Below, one piece after another: positions 8,107-16,898 of a DNA stretch of 64,000 bases. The notes beneath the pieces were generated by a model, which did not search any database, was not told the origin of the DNA, and saw only the letters and a list, made by a program, of their open reading frames with translations. The DNA lies in assembly GCF_040276085.1 (NCBI RefSeq), contig NZ_JBELOK010000011.1:40734-104733 (forward strand). Direction: 5' to 3'. The translations under genes and the position numbers were made by a program. The stretch comes from Castellaniella sp040276085 (GTDB taxonomy: Bacteria > Pseudomonadota > Gammaproteobacteria > Burkholderiales > Burkholderiaceae_B). Every line of letters starts with the position of its first letter. The first letter of the stretch is position 1.

Positions 8107-8441
8107 ATCGCCATATTGGCAATTTCTTTATAGGCTTCTACCAGGCGATTACGTACTTGCACGCTGGCCTGGAAAGACAAACCAGCCTTTTGCAGGTCGA
8201 TCATGACATTGCTCAGCGACACGCTTGGGTCACCAAGCTCGAAGGCGCGTGCCTGGGCGTTAGCTGCATTTTGCGCATGCGATACCCGATCAAGGGAGCG
8301 GGCAAGCTCAGTGGCAAAACCACCTGATGCCTGAGCAGGGCCGGACTGAGGCTGAACGGAAAGCCCCTGGGACGCACGGGCAACTGAGCGCATCTGGGAC
8401 AAGAGGTTTTCGACGCTGGCCAAAGCTTGGGAATTGATCAT
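8103..8441 (-). CDS. fliE: Flagellar MS-ring/rod adaptor protein FliE
   Basis: FliE joins the MS ring to the proximal rod and is the first protein exported by the flagellar secretion system. The 112-residue product opens MINSQALASVENLLSQMR and ends with the family-typical DLQKAGLSFQASVQVRNRLV and AYKEIANMAI. ATG 8441 was chosen over an in-frame codon ten residues upstream because it gives the conserved N-terminus. Its stop codon overlaps the stop of the convergent FlhB paralogue by four bases (shared TTAA at 8103-8106). It is divergent from fliF across a 311-base gap. Confidence 0.94.
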   Translation of the reverse strand: MINSQALASVENLLSQMRSVARASQGLSVQPQSGPAQASGGFATELARSLDRVSHAQNAANAQARAFELGDPSVSLSNVMIDLQKAGLSFQASVQVRNRLVEAYKEIANMAI

Positions 8442-8752
8442 GGAAACCAAACCAACAAGGCGCCCACACAAAAGGCAGGCTGTTCAGAGAATGTATCAGC
8501 GTTGTAATATACGCGCTTGGAAGTTAAGGATTGCCATCAATAGTGGCCTGTTGTCGGGGTAGTTTGTGCGATTCAGCGTATCAGGCTAACTAAGCCCCAA
8601 AATCCACGCTTTTCAGGGCTTGCCCACAAGACGATTAACGCCATAATGGCGGCGGTCCCTTCGATACACTGCCGCATCAGCATGCACATCATCCAGACAC
8701 ATTTCTCCTGGCCCGGGCATCGCCTGATGGCACTCACTGTTACTGTTTTCCG
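8442..8752. other. fliE-fliF divergent intergenic region
   Basis: The only stretch over 300 bases without a gene. It must hold the promoters for fliE (leftward) and the fliF operon (rightward). I see a sigma-70-like promoter facing fliF (8620-8647) and a perfect 13-base inverted repeat CGCCATAATGGCG (8639-8651) over its -10 box. No convincing FliA promoter or full FlhDC box was found by eye. Confidence 0.6.
8620..8647 (+). promoter_or_regulatory. Candidate sigma-70 promoter of the fliF-fliR operon
   Basis: TTGCCC (8620-8625), a 16-base spacer, and CATAAT (8642-8647), about 105 bases before the fliF ATG. Class II flagellar operons are normally read by sigma-70 polymerase activated by FlhDC; a degraded -35 element fits that pattern. 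The overlap of the -10 box with an inverted repeat (8639-8651) could be an operator. Confidence 0.42.
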
Positions 8753-10420
8753 ATGAATCCCATTGCCGACTGGACAAGCAAAAGCCCCGTGTTCGCACGG
8801 GTAGCAGCATTGCCACGCCCGGTGCTTCTGGGCTTGGGCGCTGCACTACTGGCCCTGGTCGTCGTGGCGTCCATGTGGATGCGTGAGGCAGACTACAAAA
8901 CACTGTTTTCCAACGTCGAATCGCGAGATGGCGGCGCCATTGTTTCCGTCCTGAACCAACGCAACATCCCCTATAAATTTGCAGACAACGGCGCCACCAT
9001 TTTGGTGCCGGCCGACCAGGTCTATACGCTGCGCCTGCAATTGGCCGAGCAAGGCCTGCCGCGCGGTGGTAGTGTGGGGTTCGAGCTGCTGGACAAACCC
9101 CAGTTTGGGGCCAGCCAATTTACAGAACAAATCACCTATCAGCGGGCCCTCGAAGGAGAACTCGCCCGGTCGGTTGAAGCGCTGCAAAGTGTTAAATCTG
9201 CCCGCGTTCACCTGGCCATCCCCCGCCAGTCGCTGTTTGTCCGCGATCGTGAAGCACCCACTGCTTCGGTGCTGGTTACCCTATTCCCCTCACGCAGCCT
9301 CAGCGAGTCGCAAGTCTCGGCCATTACCTGGCTGGTGTCCTCCAGCGTCCCCAATCTCAACGCTGAAAACGTCTCAATCGTCGATCAAAACGGCCACCTG
9401 CTGTCCAATCCGGGCAACGAGGCGGGCACCGACAGCACACGCCGCAACTTCGTCACTGACATCGAACAACGCACAACCCAGCGAATCCTGACCCTGCTCA
9501 ATCCGATTGTGGGCCCAGGCAATGTGCGTGCCCAAGTCAGCGCCTCGGTAGACTTCTCCCAGCGCGAACAAACCTCCGAAGTCTATCGACCCAACGAAAC
9601 ACCGGGTACGGCGGCCATTCGCAGCAAGCAAACCAGCGACTCCGCTCAAAACGGCGCGCGCTCGCCGGAAGGCGTACCTGGTGCGCTCAGCAATCAAGCA
9701 CCTGCCAATGCCACCGCCCCCATCCAGACACCCGCTGCTCCGGGCAACGCGGCAAACCCAGCCGCGCAAACGGCCGGCCAGGCCAATGCCCCGGCCGTGC
9801 CCAATGGCACGCCAGTCACAAGTTCCAACCGGGGGTCCGTGCGCAACGATGCTACCATCAACTACGAGGTGGATCGCACGATCAGCCACGTCAAGCACGA
9901 ACTCGGCACCCTCGAACGCTTGTCTGTGGCAGTGGTTGTCAACTATCGCGACAAGGATGGCAAGCCCGCACCCTTGGACGCCTCCGACATGGACAACATC
10001 AACGCCTTGGTCAGACAGGCGATGGGCTACTCGACAGAGCGTGGCGACACACTGAGCGTGGTCAATAGTGAATTCACCAATCAAGAGCCCTCCCTGAAGG
10101 TCTGGGAGAACCCGACCTATCAAGCGCTGGCGCTGCAGATCGGCAAGGTGCTGCTGATTCTGGCGTTGCTGTTCTTCCTTTGGCGCTCGGTGGTTCGGCC
10201 GATCGTGCAGGGCTACGCTAATGCCCAGGTTGAGCGCGTGAAAGGCGAAGCTCATCTGGAAACCATGCGTGAACAGCGGCGACAAGAAGAGCTGCGCGAA
10301 TCCGAGCTGAACCGCTACGAAGAAAACCTCGAAACTGCACGCGAACTTGCCCAACGTGACCCGCGTGCTGTTGCCATGGTGATGAGATCCTGGATGAATC
10401 CGAAAAATGCCAAATCCTGA
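8753..10420 (+). CDS. fliF: Flagellar MS-ring protein FliF
   Basis: FliF builds the membrane-embedded MS ring that houses the export gate and carries the C ring. The 555 residues show TM1 at about 24-46 (LLGLGAALLALVVVASMWM), the periplasmic ring-building motifs (DYKTLFSNVESRDGGAI, LQLAEQGLPRGGSVGFE, VKSARVHLAIP), a Pro/Ala/Asn/Gln-rich linker at about 300-365, then the second YscJ-like region, TM2 at about 460-480 (ALALQIGKVLLILALLFFLW) and a cytoplasmic tail ending AMVMRSWM, which contacts FliG. It heads a 13-gene unit fliF-fliR with tight or overlapping junctions; the fliG start overlaps its end by 14 bases. Confidence 0.97.
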   Translation: MNPIADWTSKSPVFARVAALPRPVLLGLGAALLALVVVASMWMREADYKTLFSNVESRDGGAIVSVLNQRNIPYKFADNGATILVPADQVYTLRLQLAEQGLPRGGSVGFELLDKPQFGASQFTEQITYQRALEGELARSVEALQSVKSARVHLAIPRQSLFVRDREAPTASVLVTLFPSRSLSESQVSAITWLVSSSVPNLNAENVSIVDQNGHLLSNPGNEAGTDSTRRNFVTDIEQRTTQRILTLLNPIVGPGNVRAQVSASVDFSQREQTSEVYRPNETPGTAAIRSKQTSDSAQNGARSPEGVPGALSNQAPANATAPIQTPAAPGNAANPAAQTAGQANAPAVPNGTPVTSSNRGSVRNDATINYEVDRTISHVKHELGTLERLSVAVVVNYRDKDGKPAPLDASDMDNINALVRQAMGYSTERGDTLSVVNSEFTNQEPSLKVWENPTYQALALQIGKVLLILALLFFLWRSVVRPIVQGYANAQVERVKGEAHLETMREQRRQEELRESELNRYEENLETARELAQRDPRAVAMVMRSWMNPKNAKS

Positions 10421-11408
10421 CGCTGATCTTGACCGTTGCGCAATCCTCATGATGTCTCTGGGTGAGGATGCCGCAGCCGAAGTCTTTAAATACCTGTCCT
10501 CGCGTGAAGTACAGCAGGTTGGTTCAGCCATGGCCAATCTCAAACAGGTTACTCGTGCGGATGTCGACAATGTCCTCGAAGATTTCCGGCGCGAGGCTGA
10601 TCAGTTCATGGCCGTCACCCTGGGGTCGGATGATTACATCCGCTCTGTACTCACCAAGGCCCTGGGCACCGATCGTGCAGCAGGTCTGATCGAGGATATT
10701 CTCGAGGCGGGCGAAGGTACCGGCTCAGGTATCGACGCCCTGAACTGGCTGGAGCCTGCCAACGTGGCAGAGCTCATCGCCGACGAACACCCCCAGATCA
10801 TCGCAACCATCCTGGTACACCTCGAGCGCGATCGCTCATCAGCCATCCTGGCGCTGCTCAACGAACGTTTGCGCAACGATGTGATGATGCGGATCGCTAC
10901 GTTCGGTGGCGTGCAGCCGGCTGCCCTGCACGAACTCACCGAAGTGCTCAATCAGGTACTCTCCGGCCAGGGGGCCAAGCGCTCGAAGATGGGTGGCGTG
11001 CGCACTGCGGCCGAAATCCTGAACTTCATGAACACCACCGAGGAAGAAGCCGTCGTCAGCAGCCTGCGCGAAGTCGACGCCGACCTCGCCCAGCGCATCG
11101 TCGACGAAATGTTTGTGTTCGACAACCTGGCCGATGTCGAAGACGCCGCTATCCAGCTGATCCTCAAAGAAATCGACACCGCCTCGCTAACTATTGCACT
11201 CAAGGGTGCCGGCGAAGAACTCAGCGCCAAATTCTTCAAGAACATGTCCAACCGGGCTGCTGAAATCCTGCGCGATGATCTCGAGGCACAAGGCCCCGTG
11301 CGGATATCGCGCGTGGAGGCCGAGCAAAAAGCCATTCTTATGGTGGCGCGCAAACTGGCCGATGCCGGCCAGATCAACCTGAGCATGGGCAACGACCAAT
11401 ATGTCTGA
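10407..11408 (+). CDS. fliG: Flagellar motor switch protein FliG
   Basis: FliG is the C-ring component that meets the stator: it turns ion flux into torque and switches rotor direction. The 333 residues include the N-terminal FliF-binding domain (DRCAILMMSLGEDAAAEVFKYL), the middle domain with the EHPQIIATILVHL motif around residue 126, and the C-terminal torque helix with VFDNLADVEDAAIQLILKEID, whose charged residues meet MotA. The start ATG at 10407 lies inside the end of fliF. The gene end overlaps fliH by eight bases. Confidence 0.97.
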   Translation: MPNPDADLDRCAILMMSLGEDAAAEVFKYLSSREVQQVGSAMANLKQVTRADVDNVLEDFRREADQFMAVTLGSDDYIRSVLTKALGTDRAAGLIEDILEAGEGTGSGIDALNWLEPANVAELIADEHPQIIATILVHLERDRSSAILALLNERLRNDVMMRIATFGGVQPAALHELTEVLNQVLSGQGAKRSKMGGVRTAAEILNFMNTTEEEAVVSSLREVDADLAQRIVDEMFVFDNLADVEDAAIQLILKEIDTASLTIALKGAGEELSAKFFKNMSNRAAEILRDDLEAQGPVRISRVEAEQKAILMVARKLADAGQINLSMGNDQYV

Positions 11409-12186
11409 CAAGCCCTCTTCCGATCTCCAGGCGCGTGCCCGCTGGCAGCGCTGGGAGATGGATTCCCTGGAGGCCTTGCGCACGCAACAGAAACGACGTG
11501 CCAGCGATGCGCCGCCCGTCCAGGCCGAAGCACTGAAAAGACGTGCACAGGCCTTGGCACAGGCGCGCAAAGAGGGCCTGGAAAAGGGATACCAGGAAGG
11601 CTTCGAAAAGGGCCTGGCAGACGGCCACGCACAAGGGCTTGCCGCCGGACACACCGAAGGCCATGCCACCGGGCTGGCCGCTGGCCGCGTCGAAGGCCAG
11701 GCTCAAGGCTATGAGTCCGGGCGTACCGAAGGCAGCGCCGTGCTGCAAGAAAACGCCGCGCGGCTGGATGCATTGGCACAAACCTGTGCCCATGCCCTGA
11801 ATCAGCTCGAAGAAGAAGTCGGCCAGTCTCTGATCCAATTGGCTACGCGGATCGCCGAGCAGGTGCTGCAGGATCAGCTGCGCGAGCACCCTGATCACAT
11901 CCTGGCTGTCGTACAAGAGGTTTTGCAGGCGCGGCCAGAACCCAGCGCCCCCCTCAATTTGCGTCTGCACCCGGATGACCTTGCCCTGGTCAGCCCCTTT
12001 CTGCAGCAAAACCCCGAAATCAGCCACTACCGGCTGATCGCCGACGAGCACCTGACGCGAGGTGGCTGCGTCGCCGAGACCGCCCTGGGTTCAGTGGATG
12101 CCACTCTTGAGATGCGCTGGCAACGCATCATTGCATCGCTGGGACAAGCCGCCCCTGCCCAGCCCTCTGGCCATGGTAGCCGCTGA
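11401..12186 (+). CDS. fliH: Flagellar export ATPase regulator FliH
   Basis: FliH dimers bind the ATPase FliI and dock it at the C ring and export gate. The 261-residue protein has an N-terminal segment ending in a remarkable run of 13 consecutive GxxxG steps (G59 to G111, bases 11575-11733) followed by a coiled-coil and the C-terminal FliI-binding domain (QLEEEVGQSLIQLATRIAEQVL, LRLHPDDLALV, RGGCVAETALGSVDATLEMRWQRI). GxxxG runs are typical of FliH, but this one is long and uninterrupted. It overlaps fliG at its start and fliI at its end by 14 bases. Confidence 0.95.
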   Translation: MSDKPSSDLQARARWQRWEMDSLEALRTQQKRRASDAPPVQAEALKRRAQALAQARKEGLEKGYQEGFEKGLADGHAQGLAAGHTEGHATGLAAGRVEGQAQGYESGRTEGSAVLQENAARLDALAQTCAHALNQLEEEVGQSLIQLATRIAEQVLQDQLREHPDHILAVVQEVLQARPEPSAPLNLRLHPDDLALVSPFLQQNPEISHYRLIADEHLTRGGCVAETALGSVDATLEMRWQRIIASLGQAAPAQPSGHGSR

Positions 12187-13636
12187 CACCCCCCTGGACA
12201 CACCGGGCGCCCGCTGGCGCGCCCAGCTTGGCGTGTGTCTGGATCGCATCGAAGCACGGCAGGCCACAAGGCGTCAAGGCCGCGTGACGCGGGCCACAGG
12301 GCTTGTGCTCGAAGCCACTGGTCTGCAACTGCCCGTAGGGGCTGCCTGCCAGGTGCAGGTATCCCCAGGCCGAAACCTTTGGGCAGACGCCGAGGTTGTT
12401 GGCTTCCACTCGGATACCCTGTACCTGATGCCCCAGGGAGACATCACGGGCCTGCGACCCGGCGCACGGGTAGTGCCGGCCGAAACCCTGTTGCTCGATC
12501 CCGTCCGCCTGCCCACAACCTATCAAGAAGCCCCCTACGCGCCCGGCGCAGACCAGGCAAGACACCTGCCCGTGGGGCTGGCACTATTGGGCCGGGTACT
12601 CGACGGCGCCGGCCGGCCTCTGGATGGCAAGCCTCTGCCAACTGATCTTGATATGGCGCCCCTGAGCGCCATCCAGATCAATCCACTGACGCGGGCCCCT
12701 GTAGATACTGTGCTGGATGTGGGAGTGCGGGCCATCAATGGCCTGCTGACGATCGGCCGCGGCCAGCGCATGGGCCTGTTTGCAGGCTCTGGCGTAGGCA
12801 AGAGCGTGCTACTGGGCATGATGGCCCGTTACACCCAGGCAGATGTCATCGTGGTGGGGCTTATTGGCGAGCGTGGCCGCGAAGTAAAGGAATTCATCGA
12901 ACTCAATCTGGGGGCAGAAGGCCTGGCCCGATCTGTGGTGGTGGCAGCGCCCGCCGATGTCTCGCCACTGCTGCGGCTACAAGGTGCGGTGTACGCCACC
13001 CGGCTGGCCGAGTTTTTCCGCGACCGTGGCAAGCATGTCTTGCTGATCATGGACTCTCTGACGCGCTACGCCATGGCCCAGCGCGAGATTGCCCTGGCCA
13101 TCGGAGAGCCACCTGCCACCAAAGGCTACCCACCTTCGGTGTTTGCAAAACTGCCTGCCCTGGTAGAAAGAGCGGGCAATGGCGCACCACAAGACGGCTA
13201 CGAGGCAGGGTCGATCACGGCTTTTTACACAGTACTCACCGAAGGTGATGACCAGCAGGACCCCATTGCAGACTCCGCCCGGGCAATTCTGGACGGGCAT
13301 ATTGTGCTGTCGCGCACACTGGCCGAATCGGGACACTACCCTGCCATCGACATCGAGGCATCCATCTCTCGTGTGATGTCGGCAATTGTGCCCGCCAGCC
13401 AGTTTCGCTGCGTGCATCAATTCAAGCGGATGGTGTCGCGTTACCAGCGCAACCGCGACCTCATCGCAGTAGGTGCCTACACTGCAGGCAACGACCCTGA
13501 AATCGACCAGGCCATCGAACGCTATCCCTGGCTGGAGGGTTACCTGCAACAAGGTATCGATACACGGATCGATTACCCCACCGCGGTGGCTGCGCTGGGC
13601 GGCGTAATGGGCCAGGAGATTTCGCATGAATCATGA
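12173..13636 (+). CDS. fliI: Flagellum-specific export ATPase FliI
   Basis: Hexameric F1-beta-like ATPase that helps unfold and deliver substrates to the export gate. The 487-residue chain has the Walker A motif GSGVGKS at about 205-211, IGERGREV soon after, Walker B around LLIMDSLTRYAMAQREI, and the SGHYPAIDIEASISRVM segment. It is about 30 residues longer than the Salmonella enzyme, mostly in the N-terminal third (about residues 100-135). ATG 12173 was chosen over an in-frame upstream codon at 12062 because it overlaps fliH by only 14 bases and yields a normal FliI N-terminus. Confidence 0.96.
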   Translation: MVAADTPLDTPGARWRAQLGVCLDRIEARQATRRQGRVTRATGLVLEATGLQLPVGAACQVQVSPGRNLWADAEVVGFHSDTLYLMPQGDITGLRPGARVVPAETLLLDPVRLPTTYQEAPYAPGADQARHLPVGLALLGRVLDGAGRPLDGKPLPTDLDMAPLSAIQINPLTRAPVDTVLDVGVRAINGLLTIGRGQRMGLFAGSGVGKSVLLGMMARYTQADVIVVGLIGERGREVKEFIELNLGAEGLARSVVVAAPADVSPLLRLQGAVYATRLAEFFRDRGKHVLLIMDSLTRYAMAQREIALAIGEPPATKGYPPSVFAKLPALVERAGNGAPQDGYEAGSITAFYTVLTEGDDQQDPIADSARAILDGHIVLSRTLAESGHYPAIDIEASISRVMSAIVPASQFRCVHQFKRMVSRYQRNRDLIAVGAYTAGNDPEIDQAIERYPWLEGYLQQGIDTRIDYPTAVAALGGVMGQEISHES

Positions 13637-14075
13637 GACTCCGCTGGATGTGCTGATCAACCTCGCACAAGAGAAACTGGAAGATGCCGGGCGCGCACTG
13701 GCCAATCTCGGCACACAACGTCGTGAGGCACAAAACCAGCTCAATACGCTGGATCACTATCGCTCCGACTACACCCGGCGTCTGCAGGACACCACCGAAA
13801 GCGGTGTAACTGCCTCGAATTACCATAACTTTAGGCACTTTATCACCACATTGGATGAGGCCATTTCGCAGCAAAATAGGATCATTGCCCAGATCGACTC
13901 ACGAATCGACACCGGGCGTCAGCAGTGGCACCACGAAAAACGCCAATTAAATTCCTACGAAACATTAAAAGCCCGTCAGACCCGGCAACTGCAACTCCGA
14001 GAGCAGCGCCGTGACCAGCGAGCCAGCGACGAAGCTGCAGCCAGTCTTTACCGACGGCTACGCCAGACCCACTGA
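13626..14075 (+). CDS. fliJ: Flagellar export protein FliJ
   Basis: FliJ is a small antiparallel coiled-coil that sits in the FliI ring like a rotor stalk and recycles export chaperones. The 149-residue sequence is almost wholly charged helix (AQEKLEDAGRALANLGTQR, later RRQWHHEKRQ-like and RQLQLREQRRDQRASDE). The ATG at 13626 follows AGGAG closely and overlaps the fliI end by 11 bases. Assignment uses the coiled-coil pattern, size and the fliI-fliJ-fliK order. Confidence 0.9.
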   Translation: MNHETPLDVLINLAQEKLEDAGRALANLGTQRREAQNQLNTLDHYRSDYTRRLQDTTESGVTASNYHNFRHFITTLDEAISQQNRIIAQIDSRIDTGRQQWHHEKRQLNSYETLKARQTRQLQLREQRRDQRASDEAAASLYRRLRQTH

Positions 14076-14088
14076 ATCCGTCATTGCC

Positions 14089-15342
14089 ATGAACATGCCT
14101 GTGCTTCCTGCCATCTCCGCCAGTCCGGCTCCCGCCGACACCGCAGCGCGTCCGGCCGACACCGCCACAAACAACGCGCCCGCGTTCTCCAATGTGCTGT
14201 CGGGCCAGCAGCAACGGCACAGCACCAGCACCAAAGAGCAATCCAAGACCACAGAATCACACCAGCCGGGCGCTCACGAAGCTGCCGCTGAGACAGCCAA
14301 GCAACACGATGCCCTGGGCCCTGACGAAACCTTGGCGCTGATCCTCGACAGCACGGGCTTGCCCATGATGCAGCTGCCGGTACAGCCTTCTGCGTTGGCG
14401 CGATTCAGCAACCAGGGCCACGGAAGCAGCACGGGTACTACTGATACCCCCGCCAAGCGCACCAGCAGCCTGATCACCCCTGCAGGCCTGGCACTGCCAG
14501 ACGATGCAAGCAACGCCCTTGCGGCCAGCCCCGCAAACAGCCGGCCGGAAACCGCACATGCGGCTTTGCAAGACCCCGACTTCATAAAAGATAAACCGCT
14601 GACGGCTCCCAACACGGATGCCCGGCACGCCTCTTCTGGCAAACAAAGTGTAGTGGCCGGCTTGGTTGCACCCGCACAGGCCGCCAATACCGCCAGTATC
14701 CGGGCTGCTTCAGCCGACGCCCTCGTTGGCCGCCAATCTGCCAGCCACACCAGCGCCGACACGCTGCTTCGGCACGGGCCAGCGCTTCCGGCAGTATTTT
14801 CCGCTTCCCACACCCTGGACACCACAAACGCCCTGGCAGCCGCACAGCCCCCCCTGATGCCCGCGGCCTCTGGCCTGCCCCAGCAAATTACTGTGGCCAC
14901 TCCTTTCAACAGCCCGCAATGGCCGCAAGACGTAAGCCGGCAGCTGTTCAATCTGGTTCAATCGGGCGTCACAGGCTCGGGTCACACGGTTCAGATGCAA
15001 CTCAATCCCCCAGAACTCGGCCCCGTGCGCATCACCCTGCACCTCGGAGATGCCGGCACCCAGGCCTCGTTTGTCTCGCCGCACGCCAATGTCCGTCAGG
15101 CCCTCGAAAACGCCTTGCCCCAGCTTGCACAACAGATGGCGCAAGCGGGCGTGTCTCTGGGCCAAACCAGCGTCAGCGACCAGCCCAGGCAGCAGTATGC
15201 CGAATCTTCTGACAACAACAAACCCAAGGATGGCACCGTGTTCAGCCTGGATGGCAGCAGCGATACCAGTGTTATCACCGGCACCAGCCCCATACCACGC
15301 GCCGTGAACCGCCCCAACGCGATCGTCGATACCTTCGCCTGA
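14089..15342 (+). CDS. fliK: Flagellar hook-length control protein FliK
   Basis: Secreted molecular ruler that measures the hook and, through its C-terminal domain, makes FlhB switch from rod/hook to filament export. From ATG 14089 the protein has 417 residues: a low-complexity Ala/Thr/Ser-rich ruler region up to about 275 and the Flg_hook domain at about 285-375 (VSRQLFNLVQSGVTGSGHT, MQLNPPELGPVRITLHL, ENALPQLAQQMAQAGVSL). A GTG at 14011 in frame would overlap fliJ by 65 bases; 14089, just after the fliJ stop, is preferred, though neither has a strong ribosome binding site. A second FliK-like gene lies at 6414. Confidence 0.92.
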   Translation: MNMPVLPAISASPAPADTAARPADTATNNAPAFSNVLSGQQQRHSTSTKEQSKTTESHQPGAHEAAAETAKQHDALGPDETLALILDSTGLPMMQLPVQPSALARFSNQGHGSSTGTTDTPAKRTSSLITPAGLALPDDASNALAASPANSRPETAHAALQDPDFIKDKPLTAPNTDARHASSGKQSVVAGLVAPAQAANTASIRAASADALVGRQSASHTSADTLLRHGPALPAVFSASHTLDTTNALAAAQPPLMPAASGLPQQITVATPFNSPQWPQDVSRQLFNLVQSGVTGSGHTVQMQLNPPELGPVRITLHLGDAGTQASFVSPHANVRQALENALPQLAQQMAQAGVSLGQTSVSDQPRQQYAESSDNNKPKDGTVFSLDGSSDTSVITGTSPIPRAVNRPNAIVDTFA

Positions 15343-15411
15343 TCGCACGCCACCCGGTACTCACCCATTACAATGCAGCTCTCTACCTCCGCGACCCCAT
15401 AACCCGGAATC

Positions 15412-15882
15412 ATGCTCAGGCTACTTAAATTTATCCTCCTGCTCATTATTATCATTGGCGCCTCTGTGGGCGGCACCATGCTGTTCATGAACAGAAACAG
15501 CCCGAGCACTCCCGCAGCCAACATGGCCGCAACCGTTGTGCCTGCGCCCGCTGCGCCTGTGGTGGTCGCGCCGATCTTCGCAGAGCTCGAACCATTCACT
15601 GTCACGCTCTATGGCGAGATGCGAAACCGCATCCTGTATACCGCGATTACCTTGCGACTGGCCGACGAAGCCTCCCGCAAACAGATCGAGGATTACATGC
15701 CCGAAGTACGCGACAGAATCCTGAAGGTCTTGTCTTCACAACCGCTGGCCCAGGTGCAAACGCCCGAGGGCAGGCAGGCGCTTAGCAGCGCCCTGAAGGT
15801 CGGGCTCTCCAAAACCTTCGCGCCGCAACTGCCGGCGCCACAAATTTCCGACGTGCTCTTCACAGCGTTCGTGGTGCAGTAA
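15412..15882 (+). CDS. fliL: Flagellar basal-body-associated protein FliL
   Basis: FliL is a single-pass inner-membrane protein that forms a ring around the stator and supports torque. The 156 residues contain TM1 at about 6-26 (FILLLIIIIGASVGGTMLF), a Pro/Ala periplasmic linker, and the FliL domain (FAELEPFTVTLYGE, ILYTAITLRLADEASRKQIEDYMPEVRDRI, SDVLFTAFVVQ). It starts 69 bases after fliK, the largest gap within the fliF-fliR unit, and its stop overlaps the fliM start by one base. Confidence 0.95.
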   Translation: MLRLLKFILLLIIIIGASVGGTMLFMNRNSPSTPAANMAATVVPAPAAPVVVAPIFAELEPFTVTLYGEMRNRILYTAITLRLADEASRKQIEDYMPEVRDRILKVLSSQPLAQVQTPEGRQALSSALKVGLSKTFAPQLPAPQISDVLFTAFVVQ

Positions 15883-16898
15883 TGCCTTACCAAAGCATGC
15901 TCTCACAGGATGAAGTCGATGCCCTGCTGGCTGGGGTAACCGGCGAGGAATCCTCCTCCCCACAGGCGGCAGCCGAGCCACAGGACGGTGTTCGTCCCTA
16001 CGACCTCAGCTCTCCCGACCGCGTGGTGCGCCACCGCATGCAAACCCTCGAGCTCATCAACGAGCGATTTGCGCGTCGACTGAGATCCATGTTTTTCGGC
16101 TTCATGCGACGCAACGCCGACATCACCGTCAATGCGATCAAGATCCTGAAATATTCAGACTTCGAACGCAATCTGCCGGTTCCCAGCAACCTCAATATGG
16201 TGGGACTCAAACCACTGCGTGGTGTGGGGCTGTTTACGTTTGATCCCAACCTGGTATTTCTGGTCATCGACAGCCTGTTTGGTGGGCACGGCCGCTACAA
16301 CACCCGCATCGAAGGCCGCGATTTCACCAACACCGAGCAGCGGATCATCCGGCGATTGCTCAACCTCACCCTCGACTGCTATGGCGAGGCCTGGGAAAAC
16401 ATCTACCCGATCCAGTCCGAGTACATTCGCTCGGAGATGCACACCAAGTTTGCCAATATTGGTTCGGGCAACGACGTGGTGGTACTCTCGACATTCAACA
16501 TCGAGCTTGGCTCAACAGGTGGCAAGCTGAATATTTGCCTGCCCTATTCCATGCTTGAACCCATCCGCGACATCCTGACGCGACCCTTGCAGCAATCGGC
16601 CACTGACGCCATCGACCAGCGCTGGACACAGCAGCTGTCGCGCGAAGTCCGCAGCGCAGAGGTCGAGCTCAGCGTCGAGTTTGCCCGTATCGAAACCTCC
16701 ATAGCCAAGCTCCTGCACCTGTCGGTGGGTGATGTTCTGCCTGTCGAAGTCCAACCCAATGTCACGGCCCGTGTCGGCGGTGTTCCGGTGCTCGACTGCA
16801 CATATGGCACCTTTAACAGCCGTTATGCCCTTCGTGTACACAAGATCCTTGCGGCACCGGGGGATTCCGAAAAACTGCTAGCCCGCACCCAGAAATGA
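15882..16898 (+). CDS. fliM: Flagellar motor switch protein FliM
   Basis: FliM forms the wall of the C ring and binds phosphorylated CheY to trigger reversal. The 338-residue protein keeps the N-terminal CheY-binding peptide (MLSQDEVDALLAGV), the middle domain with GLFTFDPNLVFLVIDSLFGG, and the C-terminal SpoA domain (VGDVLPVEVQPNVTARVGGVPVL given in part as VGDVLPV and VGGVPVLDC). It overlaps fliL by one base and fliN by four (ATGA). Confidence 0.97.
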   Translation: MPYQSMLSQDEVDALLAGVTGEESSSPQAAAEPQDGVRPYDLSSPDRVVRHRMQTLELINERFARRLRSMFFGFMRRNADITVNAIKILKYSDFERNLPVPSNLNMVGLKPLRGVGLFTFDPNLVFLVIDSLFGGHGRYNTRIEGRDFTNTEQRIIRRLLNLTLDCYGEAWENIYPIQSEYIRSEMHTKFANIGSGNDVVVLSTFNIELGSTGGKLNICLPYSMLEPIRDILTRPLQQSATDAIDQRWTQQLSREVRSAEVELSVEFARIETSIAKLLHLSVGDVLPVEVQPNVTARVGGVPVLDCTYGTFNSRYALRVHKILAAPGDSEKLLARTQK

